From CAMTUH01 sp947084935 (GTDB taxonomy: Bacteria; Pseudomonadota; Gammaproteobacteria; Coxiellales; Coxiellaceae): 59,867 nt of DNA. This document shows positions 50,025 to 58,984 of this stretch, one piece after another (position 1 is the first letter of the stretch; each line of letters opens with the position of its first letter). The DNA lies in contig CAMTUH010000008.1 of NCBI GenBank assembly GCA_947084935.1, forward strand, positions 1 to 59,867, read 5' to 3'. The notes under the pieces were generated by a model that was given only the letters and a program-made list of their open reading frames with translations, was not told where the DNA came from and searched no databases. The translations under genes and the position numbers were made by a program.

Positions 50025-50462
50025 ATGCGAACAAAAATCATTCCCAAAGACTATCAGCATACTTCACCAGCGGGAGCAGAAGTCCGAGTTTTAATGAGTA
50101 ACCAGTACGGCGGTATTGCTCATTGCACTCTAAAGGACGGGATAATTTCCAAAGCAGTGAGCCACAAAACCGTCAGTGAATTTTGGCATGTGCTTTCAGG
50201 AAAAGGTGCTCTTTGGCGTAGAAACGGCGAGGGCGGAAAAATTACAGCACTTGAGCCGGGGGTTACTATCGATATTCCATTGGGTACGGATTTTCAATAC
50301 CGCAGTAACCAAGGTGATTTGGTATTTATTTGCATCACAATGCCGCCTTGGCCGGGAGCAGATGAGGTCTACTACCTTGAGAAGGGTGCCTGGGAGCCCT
50401 CTGATTCTGCCGATTCTGCCAACGAAACAGATAGCTCTGTTCGCTTCAAATCAAGATTGTAG
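50025..50462 (+). CDS. Single-domain cupin protein
   Basis: This 145-residue protein (ATG 50025, AAAAAGGTG upstream) has the cupin core: SKAVSHKTVSEFWHVLSGKGALWRRNGEG, then ITALEPGVTIDIPLGTDFQYRSNQGDLVFICITMPPWPG. Metal-binding residues are partly kept (His in SHKTVSEFWHVLSG, Glu nearby). Function could be sugar isomerisation, dioxygenation or binding; unknown. The C-terminal 20 residues are low-complexity (SDSADSANETDSS). Confidence 0.7.
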   Translation: MRTKIIPKDYQHTSPAGAEVRVLMSNQYGGIAHCTLKDGIISKAVSHKTVSEFWHVLSGKGALWRRNGEGGKITALEPGVTIDIPLGTDFQYRSNQGDLVFICITMPPWPGADEVYYLEKGAWEPSDSADSANETDSSVRFKSRL

Positions 50463-50610
50463 GTTTTACCTCAATGGCGCTACCTTAAGAACTTAAGAAA
50501 AAAAACAGACTTCGTTAATCTTTTTGCCTGTTTCAGCTATCTTGCGACATTTTACGGGCAGGCATGCTCAAAATAAGCATCCTTTAATAAGAAGACTTCT
50601 AATTAAATGA

Positions 50611-51366
50611 TTCTTTGTTTTCCTTTTATTAAGTAAAGGCAGAGGCAGTGTTAAGCAACCTGGCGAATTTCGTCGTTCACAAAACTGGATTGGCGGCACA
50701 CGACCTGGTAATGCCAAATTTGTGCCGCCACCGCCTGAAAAACTGATGGAGTTGATGGGAGAGTTTGAATTGTTTTTGCATGATGAAAAGCAATTTTTGC
50801 CAGCGTTAGTCAAAGCGGCATTAGTTCACGTACAGTTTGAAACCATCCATCCTTTCTTAGACGGTAATGGTCGGTTAGGTCGATTGCTGATTACCTTTAT
50901 CTTGTGTGTAGAAGGTCTATTAAATAAACTATTGCTTTATTTAAGCTTGTATTTTAAAACACATCGCGAGCAGTATTATGATTATTTGCAGAGTGTTAGA
51001 GAAACTGGTGATTGGGAATCCTGGATTCGATTTTTTTTAGAAGGTGTAATTGAAACCGCTAATCAGGCTGTAAAGACGTCTAAAAATATCGTTGAGCTTT
51101 TTACAGAAGATCGCCAAAAAATTGAAGCCTTAGGTAGGCCAGCCGCTTCTGCATTATTAGTTCATCATTATTTAGAAAAGCATTTCGTGACCGATATTGG
51201 AAAGATTGCCGAGCATTGCAATATTACGATTCCTACCGCGACGAAATCGATTAAACATTTGGAGACGCTTGGTATCGTCAAAGAAATTACGGGCAAAGAG
51301 CGGCATAAAATTTATACCTATGAGCGTTATTTAGATATTCTTAATGAGGGGATCGGTGATTTTTAA
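50611..51366 (+). pseudogene. 5'-truncated Fic-domain AMP transferase
   Basis: The frame runs from 50611 without a start codon (a stop precedes it) and reads GSVKQPGEFRRSQNWIGGTRPG, the standard block before the Fic core. The catalytic motif HPFLDGNGRLGRLL is intact, followed by the FLEGV helix and a C-terminal winged helix (IGKIAEHCNITIPTATKSIKHLETLG). Full-length relatives have about 100 more N-terminal residues, including the inhibitory helix [S/T]xxxE[G/N]. A shortened product could start at GTG 50722 or ATG 50746. It is either a dead gene or a deregulated short Fic. Confidence 0.7.
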
Positions 51367-51437
51367 CGTGGAAAGATTACGTGCATGAGACGCATGATGG
51401 CATAACAATTTGCCAAGTCATGGTCTGGAGAAAATAG

Positions 51438-51980
51438 ATGGATAATTATTTCATTATTACAGGTGCGCCTGGTAGTGGTAAAACCACCATTATGTCCGCA
51501 TTAGTAGAATATGGGTTTTCTATCGTTTTAGAGCCAGCCAGAGAGGTTTTAGAAGAACAAAGAGCCATTGACGGTTCTGGCGTGTATGATCGCAACCCTG
51601 CTTTGTTTAAAGAATTACTTTTATCACGGGCGATTAGCTATTATAAAAATCATCAGCACGAAGTTAACCCTGTCTTTTTCGATCGCGGCATCCCCGATAT
51701 TATCGCCTATGCTGATTGTTTTGGGTTACCTAGAGGTGCTGAACTCAAAGCATCAGAAAAATTTCGTTATAATAGTAGGGTATTTTTTGCGCCCAGTTGG
51801 GAGGCTATTTACAGTAATGACGAAGAACGGCGTATTAGTTTTGTTGATGCAAAACAGTTTGGTGATAATCTAAAGAAAATCTACAAAACATTAGGTTATG
51901 AGCTCATTGAAATACCTTGTGTTTCGCCCGAAGAAAGAGCTGAATTTATTTTGAGTAATAGTGACAGCAATGAAACATAG
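51438..51980 (+). CDS. P-loop ATPase/kinase (AAA_28-like)
   Basis: This 180-residue protein has Walker A TGAPGSGKTT (8-17) and FFDRGIPDIIAYA near residue 93, the pattern of AAA_28 predicted kinases/ATPases. GGAGA lies upstream of the ATG. The substrate is unknown; it is often annotated as predicted ATPase. It is 18 bases from the next gene, so the two may be cotranscribed. Confidence 0.7.
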   Translation: MDNYFIITGAPGSGKTTIMSALVEYGFSIVLEPAREVLEEQRAIDGSGVYDRNPALFKELLLSRAISYYKNHQHEVNPVFFDRGIPDIIAYADCFGLPRGAELKASEKFRYNSRVFFAPSWEAIYSNDEERRISFVDAKQFGDNLKKIYKTLGYELIEIPCVSPEERAEFILSNSDSNET

Positions 51981-51998
51981 AAAAAAATAATCTTGCCC

Positions 51999-52727
51999 AT
52001 GCAATCAAAACTAAAAGAAACACTACTGAAAATCTATGGAGAAATAGGTCAAGATTGGTTGCTACGTTTACCCGATCTATTAGCTAAATTAGAAAAACAG
52101 TGGCAATTTAGCATTATTACTGAATTTCCTAATTTAAGTTACCACTATGTTTTAAAAGTTTGTTTATCGAATGGTGAGCGTGTGGTTTTAAAATGCGGCG
52201 TGCCTAACTGTGAACTAACAACAGAAATTGCAGCACTGAAACATTTTGACGGAAAAGCTGCAATACGATTGCTTAAAGCAGATGCAGAGCTAGGTGCAAT
52301 ATTACTTGAAGAAGCGGTACCCGGTGAAACGCTGAATAAAATAAACAATGAAGATGAGGCAATAATTATTTTTTCCTCTCTAATGAGACAGCTACATCAC
52401 TCTACAAGCGACACTAATGAACCTTGGTTAGCTATAGATCCCAAAGGTGTGCTTGGCGAACGTGAATATGAAGTGGGCGCATTCATGCGCAACCCGATTC
52501 CTAGACTTGTTACTGAAATGAATACTAAACAAGTATTGTCTAGGCGCTTGGATTTGTTGACTGAATTGACAGGCTTTGATCGGAAGCGTTTATGGGGTTG
52601 GTCGTTTTCTCAAGCGGTATTAGCCGCCATTTGGTGTTTAGAAGATACAGGCAACGGTTATGAAGCTTTTATACAGTGTGCGAAAATATTAAAAAACATG
52701 GCTTATCCAGGCGGCTTTGTTGAATAG
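51999..52727 (+). pseudogene. APH(6)/hydroxyurea-type phosphotransferase lacking its catalytic loop
   Basis: This 242-residue open frame resembles StrB-like aminoglycoside/hydroxyurea phosphotransferases: YHYVLKVCLSNGERVVLKCG (ATP-binding Lys), ILLEEAVPGETL, and WLAIDPKGVLGEREYEVGAFMRNP. Between LMRQLHH and STSDTNEPWLAIDP the family normally has about 70 residues including the catalytic HGDLHHxN; only one LHH remains. An in-frame deletion between two similar LHH-coding sites is the simple explanation. The protein could still fold partly but should not phosphorylate. The resistance phenotype is therefore unlikely. Confidence 0.65.
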
Positions 52728-52742
52728 TAACGCTCCATCATT

Positions 52743-52790
52743 TCCACCATAAAAAAATAGGCCCTTTGGGCCCATTTTTTTTATGGTGGA
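52743..52790. terminator. Strong bidirectional terminator
   Basis: TCCACCATAAAAAAATAGGC and its mirror ending ATTTTTTTTATGGTGGA form a 48-base hairpin with a GGCCC/GGGCC core and A/T flanks on both strands. It ends the phosphotransferase transcript and abuts the left repeat of the ssrA-type element. Confidence 0.75.
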
Positions 52791-52943
52791 GGCGGCGGGA
52801 ATCGAAAACGCGGCCGGCATTTTTCAGACCACGAAAGACAACCAAAGACAATTAAGATTCAGTGACTTATCAAAAATCTCTCCAAAACAGACTGTCTGTT
52901 GTGGTCTTTGATTGTCGTCAAATGAGCACTCTGTGAGCACTCT
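52787..52943. repeat. Left 157-bp repeat of the ssrA-type element (degenerate)
   Basis: Similar over 157 bases to 55907-56063. It begins TGGAGGCGGCGGGAATCGA, the complement of the tmRNA 3' end, but its T-arm part is mutated (AAAACGCGG instead of ACCCGCG). It ends with paired TGAGCACTCT motifs. Confidence 0.75.
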
Positions 52944-53034
52944 AAAATTGGTGGCGTGGCCTTCATTGCTTAGAATGGTCTATGGTCGTTATAATTAGCA
53001 ACCCATTAAGCTTTTGTTTATCAAGGTCGCGTAA

Positions 53035-54474
53035 ATGGATGTGTTAAAGTTAGCTGGCTTGCCAGAAGGCAAAACGCTTGAGTTTAAGCGAGATGCTTCT
53101 TCGTTGGATTCTATTCTAAAATCGGTGATTGCTTTTGCCAATACAGCTGGTGGAATTATTCTTGTAGGTGTTGAGGATGATGGCATGCTAGTTGGGTTAG
53201 CTGATCCTAAGAAAACACAGGAACAAATTGCTAGCAGCATTGCCAACAGGGTAAAGCCGCAAATTTTGCCGGACTTTCATATTATTGAAACTCAAGAAAA
53301 AGCTGTTTTAGTTATTCAAGTCGATCATATAGCTTCGCCTTATTATTTGGCTGATAAAGGAGAAGATAACGGCGTTTATGTTCGTTTAGGTAATACTAAT
53401 CGATTAGCTAGCAGTGAAGCGATTGCTGAAATGAAACGAGCTTCACAACATCCTTTTTTTGATAAATCCCCTTGTGATAATGTAACTGAAAGCGACCTTG
53501 ATAAAACACTTATTGAAAAAACTTTTTCAAAACATCATTTGAAAATTGATACTGCTAAATTGTTTAGCATTGGTATTTTGGTTCATAAAGGTAAAAAAAT
53601 ATTAGCAACTAATGGTGCTGTTATTTTATTTGGAAGGTCAGACACTCGTCAGATGCATTTTCCTTTTGCGGAAGTGAGATGCGCGCGTTTTGCAGGCTTA
53701 ACACGAGCTGAATTTATTGATCGGTTGAACATTGAGGGCGGTATATTAGCTGCTATTGATGAGGTACCTAAATTTATTCGACGTAATACAAAGATGGCGG
53801 GAAAGTTTGGCGCTATGCAGCGACGGGATATTCCAGAATATCCAGTTGATGGAGTACGCGAGGCTTTGGTTAATGCGTTAGTTCATGCAAATTATGAGAT
53901 CAGCGGTACGCGTATTTTTATTGCCATTTATGATGATAAATTGGAGATTCAAAATCCAGGTATTATGCCGCCGGGAATGAGCATTGAGCAGTTTAAAGCA
54001 GGGGTTAGTCGCATTCGGAATCCAGTGGTTGCGCGTGTATTTAGTGAATTAGAATTAATTGAAGAATGGGGTAGCGGTTACAAGCGGATAAAAGACATTT
54101 GCCAGGTGGGTGGTTATCCTGAGCCTGTTTGGGAGGAATTGGGTACGGTGATGCGGGTAACATTTTTCCCTCATCCCGAGGTTGTGAAAGAAGCGGTTGA
54201 AACCAAGCCGGGACCAAGTTGGGATCAAGTTGGGACCAAGTTACAATTAGATAGTGAGATGGTTAAGATATTGAAATTGTGCGAAATTCCGAAAACCTTA
54301 ATGGCGCTTATGGAGGTGCTAGGCTGGACAAATAGAACTAAGTTCAGACAAAAATATGTGGCACCTTTACTTGAGCAGGGATTATTAAAAATGACCCATC
54401 CTGAAAAACCGAAAAGTAGTAATCAGAAGTATCAATTGACTGAGTTGGGTATGCGAATACTATCGGGAAGTTAA
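53035..54474 (+). CDS. AlbA_2/Schlafen-type ATP-binding protein
   Basis: This 479-residue protein has an N-terminal AlbA_2 domain (about 8-130: GKTLEFKRDA, AFANTAGGIILVGVEDDG), a HATPase-like domain (about 275-360: REALVNALVHANYEISGTRIFI, WGSGYKRI) and a C-terminal winged helix (about 415-475: LMALMEVLGWTNRTKFRQKYVAPLLEQGLLKMTHPE). Such proteins are common in mobile elements and some act in anti-phage defence; as the sole cargo here it is a defence candidate (inference). Confidence 0.75.
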   Translation: MDVLKLAGLPEGKTLEFKRDASSLDSILKSVIAFANTAGGIILVGVEDDGMLVGLADPKKTQEQIASSIANRVKPQILPDFHIIETQEKAVLVIQVDHIASPYYLADKGEDNGVYVRLGNTNRLASSEAIAEMKRASQHPFFDKSPCDNVTESDLDKTLIEKTFSKHHLKIDTAKLFSIGILVHKGKKILATNGAVILFGRSDTRQMHFPFAEVRCARFAGLTRAEFIDRLNIEGGILAAIDEVPKFIRRNTKMAGKFGAMQRRDIPEYPVDGVREALVNALVHANYEISGTRIFIAIYDDKLEIQNPGIMPPGMSIEQFKAGVSRIRNPVVARVFSELELIEEWGSGYKRIKDICQVGGYPEPVWEELGTVMRVTFFPHPEVVKEAVETKPGPSWDQVGTKLQLDSEMVKILKLCEIPKTLMALMEVLGWTNRTKFRQKYVAPLLEQGLLKMTHPEKPKSSNQKYQLTELGMRILSGS

Positions 54475-54643
54475 GGAAAAAATTATGCGAAATTTATTTA
54501 ACGAAATGGATGTCGCATATGCATTAATGTCATCTGAAAATTTCTGATTATGTCAATTTTAATATTTCTGTGCAGATAAATTAAAATTATTTTAATTTTA
54601 TTGCGTTAAAATCTATATTTTTAACTAAAAGAGGTGTAAAAAT

Positions 54644-55804
54644 ATGGTTAATCACGCATCTGAAAAACAACTTGCTAAAGGTGTTTATCTTCGGATTTCT
54701 AAATTTGGTGTTAAATCGATAAGAATTCAATTCTGTTATCGCAAAAAATTATATAGAGAAACATTGCGAATAAATCCAACGATAAAAAATATAAAGAAAG
54801 CACGTACTTTACGAAAAAGAATATTGAAAAAAATTGCACTGGGAGAATTTAATTATTTTGAGTTTTTCCCAGATTCAAAAAATGCCGCCAGATTGGGCCA
54901 TGCTCCCAGAAAAATATTAATCAAAGATTTACTTAACAAATTTCTTGATCAATCGAAAGATAGATTAGAGCAAAGTACTCATTCCCGATATAGACGGGTT
55001 TGTAAAGTTCATCTACTACCTAAGTTTGGAGAAATGGCCATTCAGGAATTAAAGCCGATTTTTATTTGGGAGTGGTTGCAAAAACTTGCTTGTAAAAAGA
55101 AGACAATTATAAATATTTTAACACCGTTTAGAGCAATTGTTGCTGAGGCACTTATTTTTGGGCACATCGATAAAAATCCTTTTGATTCAATCGATATTTC
55201 TCGGTTGAGAAAAGAAAAATCTAATTATGTTGTTAATCCGTTTAATATGAAGGAGATCCAGCAATTATTAGATGCTGCTGAAGGACAAATAAAAAATATG
55301 CTTCAATTGGCTTTTTATACCGGTTTACGTACTTCGGAATTAATTGGGTTACGTTGGGAAGATATTGATTTTGATCATGAAGTGATCCATGTAAGAAGAG
55401 CAGTTGTCTGTGGTAAGGAAAAAAGCACAAAAACTAGATCGAGTATTCGTAAAATTTTATTAGGGCCAACAACATTGAACGCTTTAATGGTGCAGCGGCG
55501 TTATACGCAGTTTTTAGGCGCTCGCGTTTTTCATAATCCAAAGAATAACCAGCCCTGGAAATCTTCTGAGCAATTATACAGACGAGCATGGTTACCCTTA
55601 TTTCAAAAGACAAACGTTCCTTATCGTAATCTTTATCAGACTCGACATACTTATGCTTCTATGATGGTGTCGGGTGGTGAAAATGTCGCGTGGGTATCGA
55701 GGCAAATGGGGCACGAAACACTAAATACTACATTTCGTTTTTATATGCGATGGATAGACAATCCATATGTATTGGGAGGATATCAGCCAGTTAACCAATG
55801 GTAA
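54644..55804 (+). CDS. int: Tyrosine integrase of the ssrA-type element
   Basis: This 386-residue recombinase has an N-terminal arm-binding domain (about 10-75, YLRISKFGVKSIRIQFCYRKKLYRETL), a core-binding domain (95-170) and the catalytic domain with Arg in FYTGLRTSELIGLRW, RHTYASMM, the GHETLNTTFRFY His/Tyr motif near the end (residues 355-375). AGAGGTG lies 9 bases upstream of ATG 54644. It differs from the P4-type enzyme at 36753. In the AT-rich 54475-54643 gap a 20-codon frame (54485-54547) with a ribosome site exists but is doubtful. Confidence 0.9.
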   Translation: MVNHASEKQLAKGVYLRISKFGVKSIRIQFCYRKKLYRETLRINPTIKNIKKARTLRKRILKKIALGEFNYFEFFPDSKNAARLGHAPRKILIKDLLNKFLDQSKDRLEQSTHSRYRRVCKVHLLPKFGEMAIQELKPIFIWEWLQKLACKKKTIINILTPFRAIVAEALIFGHIDKNPFDSIDISRLRKEKSNYVVNPFNMKEIQQLLDAAEGQIKNMLQLAFYTGLRTSELIGLRWEDIDFDHEVIHVRRAVVCGKEKSTKTRSSIRKILLGPTTLNALMVQRRYTQFLGARVFHNPKNNQPWKSSEQLYRRAWLPLFQKTNVPYRNLYQTRHTYASMMVSGGENVAWVSRQMGHETLNTTFRFYMRWIDNPYVLGGYQPVNQW

Positions 55805-55906
55805 TTGTGCTTAAATTTGAAGCAGAGTTTCCCGCTGTTTTCCCACCAAGTTAAAGAAAAATAAAACATCCCAAATAAATATTTATTATTCAGCGGCTTG
55901 TAAAAA

Positions 55907-56063
55907 TGGAGGCGGCGGGAATCGAACCCGCGTCCGAAATTTTTCAGACAATGAAAGACAAGCAAAGACAACAACCATTCAGTGACTTACGAAAATTTTT
56001 TTCAAAACAGATAGTCTTTTGTGGTCTTTGATTGTCGTCAAATGAGCACTCTATGAGCACTCT
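55907..56063. repeat. Right 157-bp repeat with intact ssrA 3' T-arm
   Basis: TGGAGGCGGCGGGAATCGAA then CCCGCGTCCGAAATTT is the complement of a tmRNA 3' end (GGACGCGGGTTCGATTCCCG...CCTCCA). Downstream are GAAAGACA/CAAAGACA direct repeats, TTTGATTGTCGTC, and TGAGCACTCT twice: likely integrase arm sites. In the 55805-56175 gap I see only this repeat. Confidence 0.75.
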
Positions 56064-56175
56064 GCTTTTTCGTATTTTGACCCACTAAAAACCGGCACTG
56101 TTACTTCGCAATAAGTTAAGCTTAAACTATGTTGCGCCGAGTGTATAGTAAAGTGCCACTATTGGAGAAAAGAAA

Positions 56176-56838
56176 ATGATGGTAATTAAATACACAACCC
56201 CGCCTATCCTGTTAGCTGATAGCATGGAAAGCTTGTTGATTCCTTTTTCAGGCGTTATCAATGAGACGGATGAAAAGACTGGCAATCCCAAGACCTTTGT
56301 TGGTTGTATACAGGGTTGCTACGCCGATATCTGTGCCGCAAAGAGGGCTGGGATTTCAACTGGAACGTTCTTTGAGGCAGCAACTCAGTTGTGTAAAGAT
56401 TCGTCAGTCATATATAATCTACTTTATAATCCGAATTGCGATGAACATCGGTTTCTAGTTGATGAATGTGATTATGAAATCAACTCCATTTTACAAAACA
56501 ATCTATTGTTTCTGAATGCACCGCTAATTCATCCTGATTTTAATGAGCAATCCTTGAATTTAGCTGTTATCCGACGCACCATTCAACAATGGGCACAGAG
56601 TTGCCGATTGGTTGTATTGAGTATTCGCTGCCCTAAGCCCGGCGAAGATGGTTTTCCGCCTATGCCAGGACTTATGGAAGATTCTATAGACTTAAATGGG
56701 GAGGAAGAGTTATTGGCTTCTCACTTTGAGCGGCTTGGATTTCGGCTTATTCTTGATACGCGCTTGATGATTTTAGATCCGAATACATGCAAACTGCATG
56801 CATTGAAAAGTATTGGTTCTAAGATAGATGTTCAATAG
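56176..56838 (+). CDS. Hypothetical protein
   Basis: This 220-residue soluble protein follows TTGGAGAAAAGAAA. No domain is recognised. The C-terminal part (GEEELLASHFERLGFRLILDTRLMILDPN) and the QWAQSCRLVVLSIRCPKPGE strand suggest an alpha/beta fold. Ten Cys residues are spread without a zinc pattern. It sits between the ssrA-type element and a defence-like gene, in a region without housekeeping genes. Confidence 0.5.
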   Translation: MMVIKYTTPPILLADSMESLLIPFSGVINETDEKTGNPKTFVGCIQGCYADICAAKRAGISTGTFFEAATQLCKDSSVIYNLLYNPNCDEHRFLVDECDYEINSILQNNLLFLNAPLIHPDFNEQSLNLAVIRRTIQQWAQSCRLVVLSIRCPKPGEDGFPPMPGLMEDSIDLNGEEELLASHFERLGFRLILDTRLMILDPNTCKLHALKSIGSKIDVQ

Positions 56839-56883
56839 AAAATACAACAAATGAAATGACACCAAAAAAATAGTTGAGAAAAT

Positions 56884-58443
56884 ATGAAAATTAAAAAATT
56901 ACGGTTAAAGGATTTTAAAAGATTCACCAATTTAACCATAGATTTAGGAAATCATCCGAGAAAAATTATTGCTTTAGTAGGTCCCAATGGATGCGGTAAA
57001 AGTGGTATATTCGACGCATTTGAAGAACAAATAAAAGTTATTAAAGGAGGACACACTGATCAAGGATATTTACATAAGTTGCCTTATGTGGAAGGGCAAT
57101 TAACTCCGTATGATAGGAAAAATTCTATTTTGATAGAAAAAGACAATGAAAAGCCTTTTGATGCCACTAGTTTTTATTTGCGCAGTGCTTATCGATTTAC
57201 TTCTAAATTAAATTTGGAAACCATTAAAAAACTACCAGATATAAAACAAGATCATAATAGACCCATGACAGCAAGTGATCTTGATGTTCGAATGCAAGAA
57301 AATTATGAAAGATTGCTTGGGGGATTTTTTAACGATGTTTTTGATAAAGATATAACTGGTAAGCAATGGTGTGATAAAAATATCGAAAAATTAAATAATA
57401 TTTTAAGCATTGTGTTAGATATTAAAATTTCTAATCTGGGAAATCCAGTCGATGGAAAAGGGAAGTTATATTTTTCAAAAGGCCGATCCAAAAATTTTCC
57501 TTATGACAACCTTTCTGCGGGTGAAAAAGAGGTTGTTGATCTCGTTTTAGATTTTATAGTTAAAAAAGACATCTTCTGCGAAACAATAATTTGTATTGAT
57601 GAGCCAGAATTGCATTTAAATACAATGATTCAACGAAAACTTCTAATTGAGATAGAAAAATTAATTCCTGATAATTGTCAGTTGTGGGTTGCTACCCATA
57701 GCATCGGGTTTTTACGAGCCTTACAAGAAGATTTAAAAGATAAAACACATATCATAGATATGAGCGATCATGATTTTGATAATGAAATAATTTTAAATCC
57801 AATGATTACTTCACGGAAAAATTGGCAGAAAGTGTTTAAAACAGCCTTGGAAGATATTACTGGTTTAGTGGCGCCGAAAACGATTGTTTACTGTGAGGGA
57901 AAAATTTTAAATTCTCTCGACGAACAGATATTTAATCAAATTTTTTCTGATTATTTTGATGCCTTATTCGTTTCAGCGACTAATAAAAGTGAAGCAATAA
58001 AATATGCTGGTGTTGCATTAACAATTATAAATAAAGCTTTTAATGATGTTGAAATTAAGGTGGTGGTTGATAGAGATGAGGATGAATCACAGCTAACTTT
58101 GCCAAAAGGATCTAATGTTAAAATCTGTTCCTTGGCAAGAAGAGAGTTTGAGAACTACTTGTTTGACTATGAGATTATTTTGAAAGCTTTTCCTTCAGTA
58201 TCTCGAGAAAATTATGAAGAAATTATTTCGGATATTGTAAATGATGATGTTAAATCTAAGATTAGCCAAATAAAAAGTATTTGTGGAGAGCCAAGTGAAT
58301 CCAGATTAAAGTTGCGGTTAGCAGAGATGATTACATTGGATACCAATGTATATCATGAACTTAAAAAAATTATATTTGGTGATCAAACTATAGAAGAAAA
58401 ATATAATCATTGTGAGCAATTACTAGTTGAAACTAATTTATAA
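56884..58443 (+). CDS. AAA ATPase fused to a DUF4435/TOPRIM-like domain (PARIS-like)
   Basis: This 519-residue protein has an SMC/ABC-type ATPase in residues 1-310: Walker A GPNGCGKS (33-40), signature LSAGE (210-214), Walker B ICIDEPELHL (237-244) and ATHS switch His272. Residues 330-430 match DUF4435: TIVYCEGK with Glu338, VVVDRDED (Asp396, Asp398) and REFENYLFD. In PARIS anti-phage systems AriA (AAA) and AriB (DUF4435) are separate or fused; this looks like the fused form. OLD-family nucleases are the alternative. The locus is AT-rich and next to an integrated element, consistent with transfer. Confidence 0.7.
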   Translation: MKIKKLRLKDFKRFTNLTIDLGNHPRKIIALVGPNGCGKSGIFDAFEEQIKVIKGGHTDQGYLHKLPYVEGQLTPYDRKNSILIEKDNEKPFDATSFYLRSAYRFTSKLNLETIKKLPDIKQDHNRPMTASDLDVRMQENYERLLGGFFNDVFDKDITGKQWCDKNIEKLNNILSIVLDIKISNLGNPVDGKGKLYFSKGRSKNFPYDNLSAGEKEVVDLVLDFIVKKDIFCETIICIDEPELHLNTMIQRKLLIEIEKLIPDNCQLWVATHSIGFLRALQEDLKDKTHIIDMSDHDFDNEIILNPMITSRKNWQKVFKTALEDITGLVAPKTIVYCEGKILNSLDEQIFNQIFSDYFDALFVSATNKSEAIKYAGVALTIINKAFNDVEIKVVVDRDEDESQLTLPKGSNVKICSLARREFENYLFDYEIILKAFPSVSRENYEEIISDIVNDDVKSKISQIKSICGEPSESRLKLRLAEMITLDTNVYHELKKIIFGDQTIEEKYNHCEQLLVETNL

Positions 58444-58453
58444 ATTTCTTCCA

Positions 58454-58897
58454 TTACAATATGTTTTTTCGGTGAATGGCGAGTAATTTGCTGGTAGTTT
58501 TATTCGCTAATGCCCTAATAATGGGGCAGTGATCAATGTTCATTTTCCCATCACAAGTATTTTGTAATTGATGTAAGGTAGTCATAACCAGCTTTAATGA
58601 GTTTATTTTTTCACGAAGGGAATTAATTTTTTCTTGTAAAAATGCTTTAACAGATTGACTGGAAATATTCTTTTGCCCTATTATTTTTAATAATTGTGCA
58701 ATTTCTTGTAAAGAAAATCCGGCTAATTGACTATTTCTGATAAAGATTAATTGTTCTATTGCCTGACTAGGGTATAACCGATATCCAGATGCACTGCGTG
58801 ACGCTTTGGGTAATAAGCCATGCTTTTCATAAAAGCGAATGGTTACCGCAGTGACCCCGACTTCTTTTGCCAACTGACCCACAGTTAAAGGTTTCAT
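58454..58897 (-). CDS. MerR-family heavy-metal-responsive regulator
   Basis: This 147-residue protein starts at ATG 58897 (GGAGA 7 bases upstream). N-terminal MerR HTH (LTVGQLAKEVGVTAVTIRFYEKHGLLP; SGYRLYPSQAIEQL), a long dimerisation helix and a C-terminal metal loop CDGKMNIDHCPI (two Cys separated by eight residues), typical of heavy-metal-responsive members. Given a Met-rich and a HMBD-encoding gene across the divergent promoter, copper or a related soft metal is the likely signal. Confidence 0.8.
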   Translation of the reverse strand: MKPLTVGQLAKEVGVTAVTIRFYEKHGLLPKASRSASGYRLYPSQAIEQLIFIRNSQLAGFSLQEIAQLLKIIGQKNISSQSVKAFLQEKINSLREKINSLKLVMTTLHQLQNTCDGKMNIDHCPIIRALANKTTSKLLAIHRKNIL

Positions 58898-58915
58898 CAA
58901 CAATCTCCCAATCGC

Positions 58916-58947
58916 TTGACATTGATCTTAAGGTTAAGGTTTATGCT
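58916..58947 (+). promoter_or_regulatory. MerR-type promoter with a 20-bp spacer
   Basis: TTGACA (58916-58921) and TATGCT (58942-58947) are 20 bases apart, too long for unassisted sigma-70 but standard for MerR-regulated promoters. The spacer centre holds the dyad CTTAA-GG-TTAAG (58927-58938). It drives the 58985 gene and is divergent from merR. Confidence 0.7.
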
Positions 58948-58984
58948 GGGATCCACATTAACATAAAACAAAAGGAAGCTAAAT

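Larger units (their letters stand above)
52787..56063. mobile_element. Small integrative element targeting ssrA, with one cargo gene
   Basis: A 3.3-kb unit between 157-bp direct repeats derived from the 3' end of ssrA on the minus strand. It contains only the AlbA_2/ATPase gene (53035) and a tyrosine integrase (54644). ssrA is a classic integration target. No complete tmRNA gene is in the window, so the chromosomal ssrA has been separated from these fragments by later events. Confidence 0.7.

Noticed and set aside
54485..54547. 20-residue gene between the AlbA_2 gene and the integrase
   Set aside because: It has a ribosome site but is very short and has no similarity to an excisionase; kept only as a remark under the integrase.
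52787..56063. A complete tmRNA gene
   Set aside because: Only the T-arm/acceptor 3' end is recognisable in each repeat; no 5' acceptor strand, no tag-peptide reading frame and no pseudoknots were found in the flanking sequence.
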